Shown in pieces: positions 28,998 to 39,717 of a stretch of DNA of 64,000 nt. This stretch comes from Chrysaora quinquecirrha (Eukaryota; Cnidaria; Scyphozoa; Semaeostomeae; Pelagiidae), in NCBI GenBank assembly GCA_014526335.1, contig JACTAT010000359.1:1-64000 (forward strand), in the 5' to 3' direction. The position numbers and the translations under genes are program-made. Within the stretch, counting starts at the first letter, position 1. The number at the start of each line of letters is the position of its first letter. The notes beneath the pieces are model-generated. The model saw nothing but the letters and a program-made list of their open reading frames with translations. It ran no database searches and was not told the DNA's origin.

Positions 28998-31900
28998 GTA
29001 AGTTTCTTTTCAAAATCCTGTTTCATCATTTTGTTTTTGTTTTGTCTGGTGAGTTTGAATATTCTATTTAATCTAACGTTCTATCAACTTTTTTTCTTGT
29101 ACACACTCTACACAACGCATAATACATGATTTCAAAGTTCTGTGTAAGAATATCTCATAATCCTATGTAAGAATATCTCAAAATTTTTCTCCCAATCACG
29201 GTAAGAAATTAGTTTTCACGGTTCTGCTGGGACAATTGGAAAGCAGTTGTTTGTTTTAGTTAACTGAATTGCAACCCAGGGTAAATATATTCAAAATGAA
29301 AAATGAAATGAAAGAAGTTGTTAATCGGTTTTTGTACGAGATGGAAGGGTGAAAAAACATTCTCTTGTTAATCCAGTCAACCCCTCAATTCGAGCTCGCA
29401 AGGGACCTGTAAATTTAGGGATAATGAAAAGTCAGAGATAGAGAAAAACCTACCAATAGGATAGAGAAAACGATCAATAATACGAGGCAAGTGACAAAAG
29501 ACTTTAAGAGCGCCTTTCTTTTTACGAAAAGATGCAATTTCTTTGTTTTGATGCAAAAAACAGTATGTACGTCAGTCTTTGCTTCTAACCTTCGAGTCGA
29601 GATCGTGTTTTATGCAACCAAAACGTATCAGCGGCTTGTCATTCCTTTTTCTAGTTTTCGAATGATTCCCCTATTTCAAGCAATGTTTGGTTAGTGAGTT
29701 TTCTTTTCACTGAAATTTATTCAGCTTGCTTCTTTCAAGTTTATCCTCGTCCCGTCATTTTACAAGAAATGCGATAAAAGTTCAGCATGAAGAGAGGAAC
29801 ATGGACAGGAGACCGAAATTTTTTTTTAATAGAGAAAAGTTGGAGATAGATTAGTACAAGTCACAGGAGATGTCCAGGAGACCGAGACTTTAGTTCGAGT
29901 TAGAGCGTAGGTGAGATACATATAACAGGGATATTTCTTATCCTGTTATCTCTGAGTCTGAGCTGAGTAGTCGAGAGATTCGTAAAAAGTAACGCACTCG
30001 TGTTGAGGTTAAGAACTGACTGATTCTAATAATTACATCACAGACTTATTTATACTGAAAGGAAGTTAATAATTAGCATAGATTAACATAATTATGATAG
30101 TAGTTTCCAGTCCTATTACACACAGAGAGTTGAGTGTTTTCACACTGAAGCATTCTTTTGACAAGACTGCCAACCCTATCTGAATCTGGAGAGTGTCTTA
30201 AAATAGCCCCACAAAAATATTCAAATCAAAAGAAATGATAAATAAAGGGTAATTACCTATGTATTGCTAGAGTTATGTGTGACTTATGAGAAAAGTATCA
30301 GTGATGGAAACTAAAACTGTAGCTCGGAATGTGAATGCTAGAAAAAGTCTGATCCATGTTAAAGGATCTACAGTGGTTTGAGCTAGCCACTTAATGATTC
30401 AAAAGTTTTTACAAGATTTCGTTTTCGTCATCAATTCAAACTCTACCAGTTTTAAAAACTTTTTTTTGGCAAGTAAAAGCATATAATCGTCAAACCGCTT
30501 GTACATACTGTAAACAAATCTATTCTTCAAGATACCTTAACTAGATCGCTAAAAAAAGGCAATAGCTATACCAGTATATAAGAAAAAAGACCCCTTTAGT
30601 AAGGAGAACAACACCCCAATTAGTTTACTTAACGTTTTCTAAGGTTTTCAGGATTTTCGAAAAAGGCTATTAAGCTCCAACTCTCACCATTTTTTTGAGA
30701 AAAAAATTCTCAAGATATTTATGTGCGTATAGGTTACACTTCTCCTCGCAACATGCTCTATTTAAACTTATAGAAGACCTGGTGTGGACTAGAAAATAAT
30801 AAACAAATTGGTGCTGTGTTAATGGATTTATCCAAGGCCTTTTAATATGTACCAAAGAATCTTCTTCTTGCTAAATTACGCGCCTATGGCGTGGAACAGA
30901 ACTCTGTATCACTAATAAAAGCTATCTTTCTGAAAGAAAACAAAGAGTTAAAAATAAAAGGACGCTACAGTGAGTGGGCAATCTAGAACTACGTGTACCA
31001 CAAGGCTCTATCTCTATCTTAGGACCTCTTCTTTTTATTGTATTCATAAATGCTATTTTCTTATAATTGAAATGAGGGATCTCTTTTAATGAAACCCGGG
31101 GGGGGGTAACTACCATATGTATGGGTACGGGATGTGCCATTTTTTGAGGTACCTTTCTAGGGGTGGAAAATAAATTTTGGGGTATCAAATTTGCTAAAAT
31201 TACAAACTTGGGGTATCATTTTTGCTAAGATGATCAGTTTTGATAAAGTCACAATAACTGTCAAATAAATTTCAGCTGCATAACTCTAAAAACAGACTTT
31301 TGAGTATTTCTATGTACTATATTCATATTTCTTTGTGTACTTTGGGGTATACTTTTTAGAATTTTCATAAATTTTGGGGTCAACTTTTTATTACGAAAAT
31401 GGCACACCCCCGTCACTGATCTATTGAAGTTACCCTGGGTAATGAAATGACCGCTAATCCTCTAAATTTCAAGCTATTGCTATTGGAAATAAAGATGAAC
31501 AATTTGAACACTTTGAAATTCAAAACAGTTTTGAAATAAAGATAGATAAAATTGTTACTTTACTCGGAGTTGATATAGGTAATCACTTGTAATTTGAAAG
31601 CCATGTTGATAAAATCTGTAAAAAGACTGCTAAACAGTTAAATTCTCTGAAACGACTGGCAAAATACATGCGTGAAAGAGAAAAAAAATTATCAATTCAT
31701 TCATGCAATGTTATTTCAACTACTGCCCGTTGATATGGATGCTATGCAGTAAGGGTAGTTTGGACAAAATGGAGAAAATAAATGAAAGAACATTACGACT
31801 GGTTTTCTCTGATTATGCATCGTCATATGAGATGTTGCTTGCTAAATCAAATGAGACAACCATTTCCATGTTCAAACAATATTATTTTTTAGAAAAGCAT

Positions 31901-32842
31901 GTAAACTATGTTCCGGATAACAAATCCATTACAAATTTCGAAGATTAAAACAGCTAATTATGGCATTAAATCTTTAAGTTTTCAAGGACCCAAAATCTGG
32001 AACTCTCTTCCAGCTGAAATCAATTCAGCCCGTAATAACAAAGAGTCCAAAAGATTGATAAAAACATGGTTCTTAAATAAAAAATGCACGTGTTCCTTCT
32101 GCAATAAATGATTCTTTGATGCAATCTGTGGAGTTGCTTCATGTTAGTATGAATTGGAGTTTATCATCTAAATTTCATCCCACGTCCAATTGTAGTTTGT
32201 CTGCTATTATTTTATTAATAGTATTATACTAACGTAAAAAATGTACAATTATAATTCGCTGTCTGCCTTAATTTTGAAATTGCAACTCTAATTTTTTATT
32301 CTCTCGTAGTGGTTAAGGCTAAAATTATCAAAGTCAACTGGAAAGAAAGAAAAGCTGAGAAAGTTGCAAATAAAAACAATTCTGTCGAGGAAATTTCAGA
32401 ACAAGCCAATCCATTCAAGTCAAACATTTTACAAGCGAAACTAATCAGACTTTATAAGGGATATCGTGCAGTGAATGCATCAAAAGGAGATATGATTTAC
32501 ATCAAGTACCCTCCATATCACCTCCCAATTAAAGAAGGCCAGGTTTACTTACTGACAGGATGGAGTATGGGCACCAATCTACAAATCAGCATTTGTGATT
32601 GGTTTTCGCGTTGGGAAGATCTGACGATATCTCAGAAATTTGGTATTAAGAGATATTACTACTGGATGTTCTGCGCATGTCGTATAAGGACATGCTATGG
32701 TGAAAATTGCGTTTTTGCAAAAACAAATGAACGAGAGTGTTTGATCAGTCCTGATACAGAGGAGTGCAATACAAGAAAAACATTTGCATGGTTAACAGAG
32801 GTCGATGTGATTGAATTCACCAAAAGGAAAAACAGTTTGTAA
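28868..32842 (+). CDS. timp-like: TIMP-like metalloproteinase inhibitor, copy 1 (frameshifted C-terminus as sequenced)
   Basis: Exons 28868-28997 and 32310-32842, phase 1, GT-AG. Signal peptide, then CEIKHPQTAVCQATY joined to VVKAKIIKV, an OB-fold netrin-like domain ending ISICDWFSRWEDLTISQK, and a Cys-rich C-terminal domain opening FCACRIRTC. These match TIMP landmarks (HPQTA; the L-C-D-F/W-D-L-T-Q-K block; the C-x-C-K/R-I start of domain 2). TIMPs are secreted inhibitors that wedge an N-terminal Cys into the metalloproteinase active site. Relative to copy 2, one A is missing after 'acaaga' (about 32772-32781). The frame then reads TFAWLTE... and loses the last three cysteines. This may be a real lesion or a homopolymer error. 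The 3.3-kb intron contains a LINE relic. Confidence 0.8.
30755..32111 (+). mobile_element. LINE (non-LTR RT) relic in TIMP intron, copy 1
   Basis: Plus-strand pieces of a CR1/jockey-like ORF2 in order: motif A region LMDLSKAF at about 30818-30841 (followed by a stop); the VPQGS-ILGPLLF motif at about 30992-31050 with a two-codon insertion; then after a nested MITE, LLGVDIG, NYCPLIWMLCSKG (about 31719-31757), ERTLRLV, and a terminal SFQGPKIWNSLP block to about 32111. Stops and frameshifts show that it is dead. Confidence 0.82.
31095..31439. mobile_element. hAT-like MITE nested in LINE relic
   Basis: The 345-bp element has inverted ends CCCGGGGGG-GTAACT and AGTTACCCTGGG, and exact 8-bp direct flanks TAATGAAA (31087-31094 and 31440-31447), the hAT target-duplication length. 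It interrupts the LINE relic. The second copy is 43027-43374. Confidence 0.85.
32310..32842 (+). CDS. timp-like: TIMP-like copy 1, exon 2
   Basis: Acceptor CTCTCGTAG. It encodes most of the netrin-like domain and the start of domain 2. The reading frame departs from copy 2 after 'NTRK', so the annotated stop at 32842 is downstream of the shift. Confidence 0.8.
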
Positions 32843-33040
32843 TCAAAAACAAACTCATTTGTGCCATAATTTAAATCTCTGTACAAATTTCTCTGTACAC
32901 TTTTTTGTAAAAGGAACATCTTTAGGAACTCTAGTCTGGAAATTTCCAAGCAAACTAAGAAATAAAAGGAGCTATCGAAGCTATAATGTAAATTCTTAAC
33001 ATGGTTTATACAGCAAACTTACATATATAGCAACATTATA

Positions 33041-33265
33041 CTCTAAAGTGCCTAATTTCCGTCCAATGCTTATTTATTTTTCAAAAAATTTCCAATCTCT
33101 CGCTCCAAGAAGAACTGCCAGCTTATTGACATTTGCATTAACATAGGTGTCGATAGTTTTTACTTATTTTACTGTGATTTTCTGGGTAAGAAATTTCACT
33201 TGCATGCTGTATTTGTTTGTTAGATCTATGGGCTGTATGGGGCCCTTACGCACTACATAGCTATC
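33041..33265. mobile_element. MITE (CTCTTAGGTGCC family) cut by duplication junction
   Basis: It starts after TA with CTCTAAAGTGCCTAATT and runs with the family sequence, but ends at about 33265, where the truncated second gene copy begins. The intact counterpart is 44978-45316. Confidence 0.8.
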
Positions 33266-33810
33266 TCATTCGTTATCACATGTTCCTCGAGGCTATTTCT
33301 TGGAACAGTCTCAATTTCACTTACTTGTGCGATCTCATTGCCTAGATTCCGTACTGCAATTCTCAAAATGTCACTTATGTCATTAATTACTTCCCTATCT
33401 GATTCCATATCCTGATTTACCTTAATCGTATCCTCTGCCCCCTCAAGGCCATTTCCTTGAACAATCTCAATCTCATTTCCTGGAAGATCATCGATATAAC
33501 TTCTTGGAAAAACATCATCAGTACTTCCTGGAATCTCTCCTTCAATTCCTGGAAGAATCTCAGGAATAACTTCGACATCCTTATCACTAAGTAGACCAGT
33601 AAACTCTCTACTTTCATTACAATCATAAGCTAATGATTCATTATTTTGCCCTACTTTGTCGTTAACCTGTGCCATGTCAAAGTAACCAAAATGTTTAGCA
33701 TACATGAAGATATTAACATAACTTGACATCATTGATTTATAACAACAATTACTTACCAAAGCAGCAGACGCCAGTTCTCTTTTACAAGCTTGGCGTTGCT
33801 GTTTGTCAAC
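33253..33810 (-). CDS. truncated copy, exon 6 fragment
   Basis: 185 codons homologous to the start of exon 6 of the first copy, including the NDISDILRIAVRNLGNE repeat unit. It ends at TAG three codons past the join. Confidence 0.75.
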   Translation of the reverse strand, partial: VDKQQRQACKRELASAALVSNCCYKSMMSSYVNIFMYAKHFGYFDMAQVNDKVGQNNESLAYDCNESREFTGLLSDKDVEVIPEILPGIEGEIPGSTDDVFPRSYIDDLPGNEIEIVQGNGLEGAEDTIKVNQDMESDREVINDISDILRIAVRNLGNEIAQVSEIETVPRNSLEEHVITNEIAM

Positions 33811-34006
33811 CTACAAAGAACAAACAATCTTGTTATTTTTCTTATTTGTAGATTTATTCTTATTGTTATGCTTATTGTTGCTATTGTATTGTTATCATTA
33901 TTGTTTTCATTATTTTTATTGTTTTCTATTGTTTTAAATTTGTTCCTTCTATTGCTATTGCTACTGTATCTCTATGGTTATTGTCTTTCGTTTTGAATAA
34001 TTACTT

Positions 34007-34055
34007 TTGTTATTGCTATTGTTATTGTTATTGTTATTGTTATTGTTATTGTTAA
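34007..34055. repeat. TTATTG microsatellite
   Basis: Perfect (TTATTG)n core in intron 5 of the truncated copy, with imperfect flanks over about 33830-34170. It corresponds to 24230-24490. Confidence 0.9.
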
Positions 34056-34329
34056 TCATGGTCATTGTCGTTGTCATTAGCATTGTCAGTGTCATTGAAA
34101 TTGCAATTGTTTTTCTTATTATTATTTCTATTTTGATTGGTAATGTTATTTTTTTGTATTGCTATTGTTACATCCATATGTATTACAGTTTTCGTTGCCT
34201 TGTATATATACGAATCTTGATTATGTCTAATCATATACATAGTTATAGTTATGATCATCTTTTATTCTAATAGCTATTGTAAGGACTAAACTTGTAGTTG
34301 TATAAATCATAATTCTGTCAATATCTTAC

Positions 34330-34425
34330 CTTTTCAAAAAACTCGTGAACATTGTTCCACGAGATTTTCAAAAGCAACAAAGTGCAGACTAAAGACGAAA
34401 TTTCGCCAGAGAGTGCATCTTTTAT
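34330..34425 (-). CDS. truncated copy, exon 5
   Basis: 32 codons, identical to exon 5 of the first copy except Ile for the first Met. Confidence 0.78.
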
Positions 34426-34669
34426 CTAAGAAATAAACCAAAATACTTATAAAATATTTACTGAATGATATAATAAATATCAAAGAGATGACAAAGGCTC
34501 CAGTTTAATTAATCTGCATGATTTTTACTATTTTGCATTTCTTGTTATATATTCGTCATGTTTACAATTTAGATATATTGTTTACACATAAGGCTCGTTA
34601 ATGCTGAAGTATGAATTGCATTAAAAAATTACTAAATTAATTAATTAATCAATTAAATTTTTAATTTAC

Positions 34670-34723
34670 TTGTTGCTTTATTTCTTTGATGACTTTAAAA
34701 CTATTGTCGATTGTATCGATGAG
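34670..34723 (-). CDS. truncated copy, exon 4
   Basis: 18 codons (LIDTIDNSFKVIKEIKQQ) with intact acceptor TTTAG and donor GTAAAT. Confidence 0.78.
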
Positions 34724-34836
34724 CTAAATAAATAAACTAAATGATTAATATGCTTAAGTACGCTTTAGTAAATAAGTTAAATAATAACAAGACAAGCAAA
34801 ACGATGAATTCTTAACTAAATAAAAGCTTTAAAATG

Positions 34837-35210
34837 CACTCTTTTTATAAGAATATTGTTTATAAGAATATTCAGGCTCGGAATCATGAAATTTTTAAGA
34901 ATATTGTAAGAATATTGCTCAGCCTCAGCTTGCATATTTGGGTCTCATTTTTCAGCAGTTGCCTGTTTTGCAATGTTAAAACCAAACTCTATGATTGTTA
35001 ACAACATTCTTATTGTTATAATAGTTGTATTTTTCTTTTGCTCGACCATTTCCTCGTAATGAGATAATTTTCTTTTAACTGTGTTCCCTTGAAATTATAT
35101 CAGGTGTGAAAAAATAAGAATACTTTAAGAATATGTTCAGGCTCAAAACGAAAATTTCTTAAGAATATTGAGGCTGGACAAAATTTAGAGTATTCTTATA
35201 AAAAAGAGTG
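34837..35210. mobile_element. MITE with CACTCTTTTTATAAG inverted ends
   Basis: Terminal inverted repeats of about 20 bp and the internal TTTATAAGAATA motif, as in the copy at 6293-6672. It lies in intron 3 of the truncated gene copy and is absent from the matching intron of the first copy, so it inserted after the duplication. Confidence 0.75.
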
Positions 35211-35353
35211 TACACGATTCTGAGTGCTTTTTTAAAAAGAAAAACTTTGATCAAAACACAAAAATAAGGTTGAAGCATATGATGTAAGTCAAGTTTTTAG
35301 AGTTTGAGCTAACTGTACTGCAAGCGAAGTCTGAATATAAAGTGTGTATATAC

Positions 35354-35460
35354 CTGAAACCTGACCGTTGATTTTCGTACTCGTAAGCCGTAACCAACAT
35401 TTTCAGGATTCGTTTCGAGGTACAAATCAGACAATGTCTTTGTCATTTTATATATCCAAT
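35354..35460 (-). CDS. truncated copy, exon 3 (intact)
   Basis: 107 nt, phase 1 in and phase 0 out: WIYKMTKTLSDLYLETNPEN and onward. This is the reference for judging the duplicated and decayed exon 3 of the first gene. Confidence 0.78.
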
Positions 35461-35811
35461 CTAACAGAAGAATATTAAAGTACATTAGAACGACATCGAT
35501 CTTGGGTGGTGGTGGGGTTTCGACAAAAGCACAATCGATTTTCTTGAATGAAAAATAATTCGAAACCTTGCAAAAGTAACTTTTTACGTTTAAGGGGTTT
35601 TAACAAATCAAAAGTTTATAATTTTCTCTTCATTTACATTTTCATCTATGAAGCTCTCTCCGTTTCTCGTACCAGATGATTTGTTTTAATACGATTTTTT
35701 CTCTTAGACAATATTTTTAACAAGTTATTTAGAACGAGAATAAATGTAGCTAGCTTATATAGAATTCCGAGCATGCAATTTAAAATTTGAAACTTCAAGT
35801 TCAAATCTTAC

Positions 35812-35878
35812 TTAGATTTGTCTCCAACTGGCAAAGAAGTCCAGGGTTTCTTCTCGCGTTAAGGTCGAAGAACTGAAC
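35812..35878 (-). CDS. truncated copy, exon 2
   Basis: 67 nt with the same phases and protein as 25736-25802. Differences are synonymous. Confidence 0.78.
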
Positions 35879-36575
35879 CTAAATTTAAACAATAACACCC
35901 AGAATATAGATTTAAATTCATGATCAAAATAGGGATTTTAATTTTTTGGTTAGTTTTTCTACGGTAGCTGTTGTTATAATTATTTTACTGTTTTGTTTTT
36001 TGTTTATTCTTTCTTTTAATGAAACGGAGGCTGCTATTGCTAAGCAACTTATAACGATCGCGTAGCAAGTTTCCCATAGCAACTATGTAAACAAACCAAC
36101 TTTGAAGATGATGCTTCCCCAAAATAATTTAGCGCCCTAAATTTTTCAAATTTAAAATTCAAAATATAAAAACAAATAAACATTTCTTTCAATACTAACT
36201 GAAATTTGTTGTTTATTTGCCAGTTATGTTGTTTTGAAGAAAACTTTTGAAAGGATTTAAAAGTTTGCTTTGAAAGAGATTTTCGATTTTGCGAAATTAG
36301 CGAAGTCGAAGCTTCAAGATGGCCGTTAAACTTTTTCGAATCGAAGCTTCGACTCATCAAAAGTTCAACGAACTAAATCTAGGTGTTTTCAAAGTTTTCG
36401 TCGTTTGTTTTTTTTTACTTGTTGCCATTTTATTTAAGCTGAATTCTCATGGGAATAGTTAACGGAAGGTTGTTAGTGGCCGCCTCTAGTTTGGTGCGCG
36501 GTTGGGCGAGAGAAGGAGCGAAACTCTCTTCAGAAATTCGATAAAGAAGAAGAAAAAGTAAAATAAAAAGCTTAC

Positions 36576-36629
36576 TTGTTGAAGACCGATGTTCGAATGA
36601 TTGATTGAACCAAATTGTGTTTGAGCCAT
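36576..36629 (-). CDS. truncated copy, exon 1
   Basis: MAQTQFGSINHSNIGLQQ, with the same Met, length and GTAAGC donor as the first copy. Confidence 0.75.
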
Positions 36630-36753
36630 GGTGTTTTTCAACAGCAGAACTCGAAGTTTGAAGTTTTTCGCAGGTTTGAGAAAAAAGCTACCGCAGTCTG
36701 TGATCGCTTTTGAATGAATAAAAATTCACAACGGTTTTTTGATCGGCCGCTCC

Positions 36754-36832
36754 TTTTATACCGTCGATAGGCGACGCCATTGGAAACCCTTGTTACGTCA
36801 ATTTTAATGGGGAAAACGGGGCAACGGTTGCC
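36754..36832 (-). promoter_or_regulatory. conserved core promoter of truncated copy
   Basis: TATAAAAG at 36761-36754, TGACGTAA at 36800-36793 and GGCAACCGTTGCC at 36832-36820 on the minus strand. Same order and near-same spacing as 26781-26860. Confidence 0.68.
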
Positions 36833-37249
36833 AAGCAATAACGAAGTGGCGAAGAAGTCCGCCAATTTAGGCCGATTAATGCCCACAAATTTTAGCGGTT
36901 TTCTTCGCTTTTTAGCTATCCTATCTCATCTTTTGTTTGCACTTTCTTTGTTCTTACAAACTTTTCTTCAATGTTCAATTAAAAATCTGCGCAATAAAAA
37001 CACAAAGTTTACATTTCACACCTCTAAACAAGTAACAATATGTTTCAATGTTTCTTGATATTTTTACGTTTCCTTTTGGTTTTTTGTTAAAAAATGTGCA
37101 AAACATAAACGCAAAAGTTTATATTTAAGAAGAAATACAAGAATTCTTCAAAAACCATTCTATTCACATGTCGAATGGCCAGAAATCAGAGAATTTTTTA
37201 AGCTCAGAACCAGCTCCAGCTAAATGAAAATGCCGAATAACTCTCCAAG

Positions 37250-37976
37250 CCAGGGGGGCTCTTTATATCTTGGGTCCTGGGGACGTGCTGCCCAAAAGGG
37301 TATCGTTTTTCATGATTTTAGTATACACGTTTTTTTTATAAGAACACTGAAATTGAAGAAAGCCATGCAATGTTCTTAATTTTTCCGATTTGAAGGCTCA
37401 AAATGTTCTTAACATGTTCTTAGTTTTCTTGCTCTTTACAAAGCTGTTGTTTTCCCATTAAGTGATTATTGCTACGAAAAGGGACGCACGCACATGTAAA
37501 AATGTCACATATAGTCACAATGATTGATAGTTCACCTTTTTTCTAGAGTTGAGAACAGGACAGCGCACTTATAAAAGTAAATTTTCATTTGTTTCTAGCT
37601 TCACAAAGCCTTGTAATGTTCTTGGCATGTTCTTAACTTTTTAGCCTCTGAAGCCTTATGTTCTTATATACTTTGTTCTTATAAAAAAAAACGTGTAGTA
37701 TGGGTCTTAATTTTTCTGAAAATTGGCACAAATAAGGTTATCGATTTCTCGAAAAACGGTATCAACGTCTACAAAAACGGTCTTATTTTCGTTTACTTTC
37801 ACCTTTCTAAGGGAAGTGATTCGAAATGAAATATAATAGTACTGTACATTTAAGCATAAAAGTAATGTAATGTAAGTATATAAGAGTTAATATTTTCTTA
37901 TCATTTTGGGTATATATTTTCAAGAATTTAGTATAAATATAGGCAGGCATTTAATTACTCGGGCAGCACGTCCCTA
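37250..37976. mobile_element. MITE with GGGACGTGCTGCCC inverted ends, containing a nested MITE, right end cut
   Basis: The left end GGGGACGTGCTGCCC (37279-37293) and right end GGGCAGCACGTCCC (37961-37974) are inverse. Comparison with the copy at 60484-60830 shows that the terminus normally extends about 25 bp further, so the right end is cut at 37976, exactly where the near-identical duplicated block begins. A 370-bp MITE sits inside. Confidence 0.75.
37326..37695. mobile_element. nested MITE (CACGTTTTTTTTATAAGAACA ends)
   Basis: Terminal inverted repeats of about 21 bp and TA on both sides (37324-37325 and 37696-37697). Same family as 5221-5550. Confidence 0.8.
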
Positions 37977-38568
37977 TAAAAAACTTAGTCAAGTTCTGAG
38001 GGATAACGAGTATCCCCCTCCCCTGGGTCTCCAAGTCATACAGCTGAAGGCTCTCCTCTCGTTCGACTTTTGTGTTTCGTCTATCCTTCTTCAGCACCAT
38101 ACTGTATTTTTAGGGTGATTATATTTTTTATAAAGCACAACAGCTGAAAAAAAAAGTCAAACGGGAGGAGAGCCTTGGGCTATATGACTTGACTTGGCTC
38201 AGAGAGTCACAAGTTTAACAAAACGAGCTTAAAGTGCCTAAAGTGAGTCATACAGAGAAGAGGAAATCCCAAAACCCGAAAATGGGTCTTTTTGACCCAC
38301 CCTACAGTTTTCACACGTAAATGACCCCCGTAATGATGGTTGGAAACTGTTTTTATAACTGTTTTTACATAAAAAATCAGAAGCATGTTTTTGTTGCTTT
38401 TGGTCCTCATCGTTACGTCACACAATCTAAAGGGGAACATTTTACGCATTTGTTCATTCCCCATTTCAGCACAAAAAAGATGTTTGAAGCACATCTAGGG
38501 CGTGAACAGCCTTCAACCTTCACTCTTCTTTTGTAGATTTATGTAGAATAACTTACAGGGAGTATTTA

Positions 38569-38667
38569 CAGTAGGATTCACTTCTCAGAATTCGGACCGG
38601 ACTTTGTTCGTAATAGCGGGAAGTTCGTTATAACGGTGCTCGTTTTCGTTATAGCGGGAATCTACTG
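38569..38667. mobile_element. pogo/Tigger-like mini-element
   Basis: A 99-bp element starting CAGTAGGATTC and ending GAATCTACTG, flanked by TA (38567-38568 and 38668-38669). The inside has the inverse 'cgttataacg/tagcggga' motifs typical of pogo-type termini. It is present only in the right block. Confidence 0.78.
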
Positions 38668-38982
38668 TATTTCAATAATATCCCAACTTTAGAACAACAA
38701 TACATATATCTTATGACAAATGAAGACACAATTTTCTTAGACATTTTAGGAAAATTCCTTTCCGAAATTTACAATTAAGCGTATTGGTAATGCAGATAAC
38801 ATGTATCAGTAAATCATTTAACAGAAGAAAAGAAGAAAAGACCACTTAGCTTACTGCTTGCTTTCAGCTAGAAAGCTTCTTGCAGCGAAGAGTTGAATAA
38901 ATTTAGTGTAGGCAAAAACATAGTTGTCGTTTGTGTCTTGCGCCGCGGTGTTTCTGCCTACACTAAGTCAATCATTTGTCTA

Positions 38983-39717
38983 CAGGGGCGCAAATCGAAA
39001 AAATTATTGGGGGGGGTCATGAAGTGGGACCGAAGGGTATTGGTCTTTGTGTGCCGAAAAGCGCACCCACCTAGGGGGGTTCGGGGGCATGCTCCCCCGG
39101 GAAATTTTGAAAAATTGGGTTGCTAGAATCGCTCTGGTGACCGTTTCAGGACTCTTTTAATGTAATTTTTGCGCAGCCCAGCTGTTGAAGAAAACCTAAA
39201 AAACAACAAGTTTTGTCAAAATTTATGTCGATGTTGTAATGTCGCCTGGCGCCCGGAATTGTCCAAAAACATAAAAAATAAGGCCAGAAATGGCTGACAC
39301 AACTTGTCTTTGTTGTACAGCTAGGCATCTCCTGACTAACGGCAGTATTGACTACCAATACATTGTACTGTCATGAAGGGATTGGGTTGCAATTGGCCGA
39401 AAGTTGTCCCGCCTAGCTGCTCTGGCCCTTTTGTTTGCTAATTTGTTCTTTCAAGGAAACATCATCACTATTTCCTGCTATGCAAAACAGTGTGGTGAAT
39501 TAAGTTCAGTGTTCAATGATCTGCATGAGAGCAATTTTTTACCGATTTTTCTTTGGGTTTCGGGTACAACTCTGTTTATTACTATTGAAAATGAAAATAA
39601 TTTAGTTCAGAGCCAGATCGGGACCGACTTTATCACTATAAAGTAGCTACTGGGACCGGTTGGAAAAATTATTGGGGGGGCTGTCACACCCCCCCACACC
39701 CCCCCTCATTTGCGCCC
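38983..39717. mobile_element. hAT-like non-autonomous element, right-block copy
   Basis: Ends CAGGGGCGCAAAT and ATTTGCGCCC. Near-identical to 27630-28354 but with about 0.5 kb of different sequence on each side. No matching 8-bp flanks were seen here. Confidence 0.7.

Larger units (their letters stand above)
27130..33265. repeat. duplicated block, left copy (TIMP half)
   Basis: Nearly identical to 37977-45203. Differences are mostly homopolymer lengths, two stretches present only in the right copy (38486-38982 and 39718-40284) and a substitution patch at 28893-29115. The left edge is a hairpin repeat; the right edge is the middle of a MITE. Confidence 0.93.
33253..36629 (-). pseudogene. second copy of the unknown acidic-protein gene, 3'-truncated
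   Basis: Exons (minus): 36629-36576, 35878-35812, 35460-35354, 34723-34670, 34425-34330 and 33810-33253, all with intact GT-AG sites and open phases. Together they give 311 residues and include an undamaged exon 3. At about 33265 the homology with the first gene stops in mid-exon and the frame runs into a MITE (…VITNEI then Ala-Met-stop). The acidic middle, basic cluster and Cys/Trp-rich C-terminus are therefore missing. The promoter is conserved. It could be a pseudogene or a gene for a short N-terminal-only protein. The clean splice sites and mostly conservative substitutions make the second option worth keeping. Confidence 0.8.

Noticed and set aside
29491..29694. 67-codon ORF conserved in both blocks (also 41422-41625)
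   Set aside because: Intronic to the TIMP-like gene, with no domain. Conservation equals that of the surrounding non-coding sequence.
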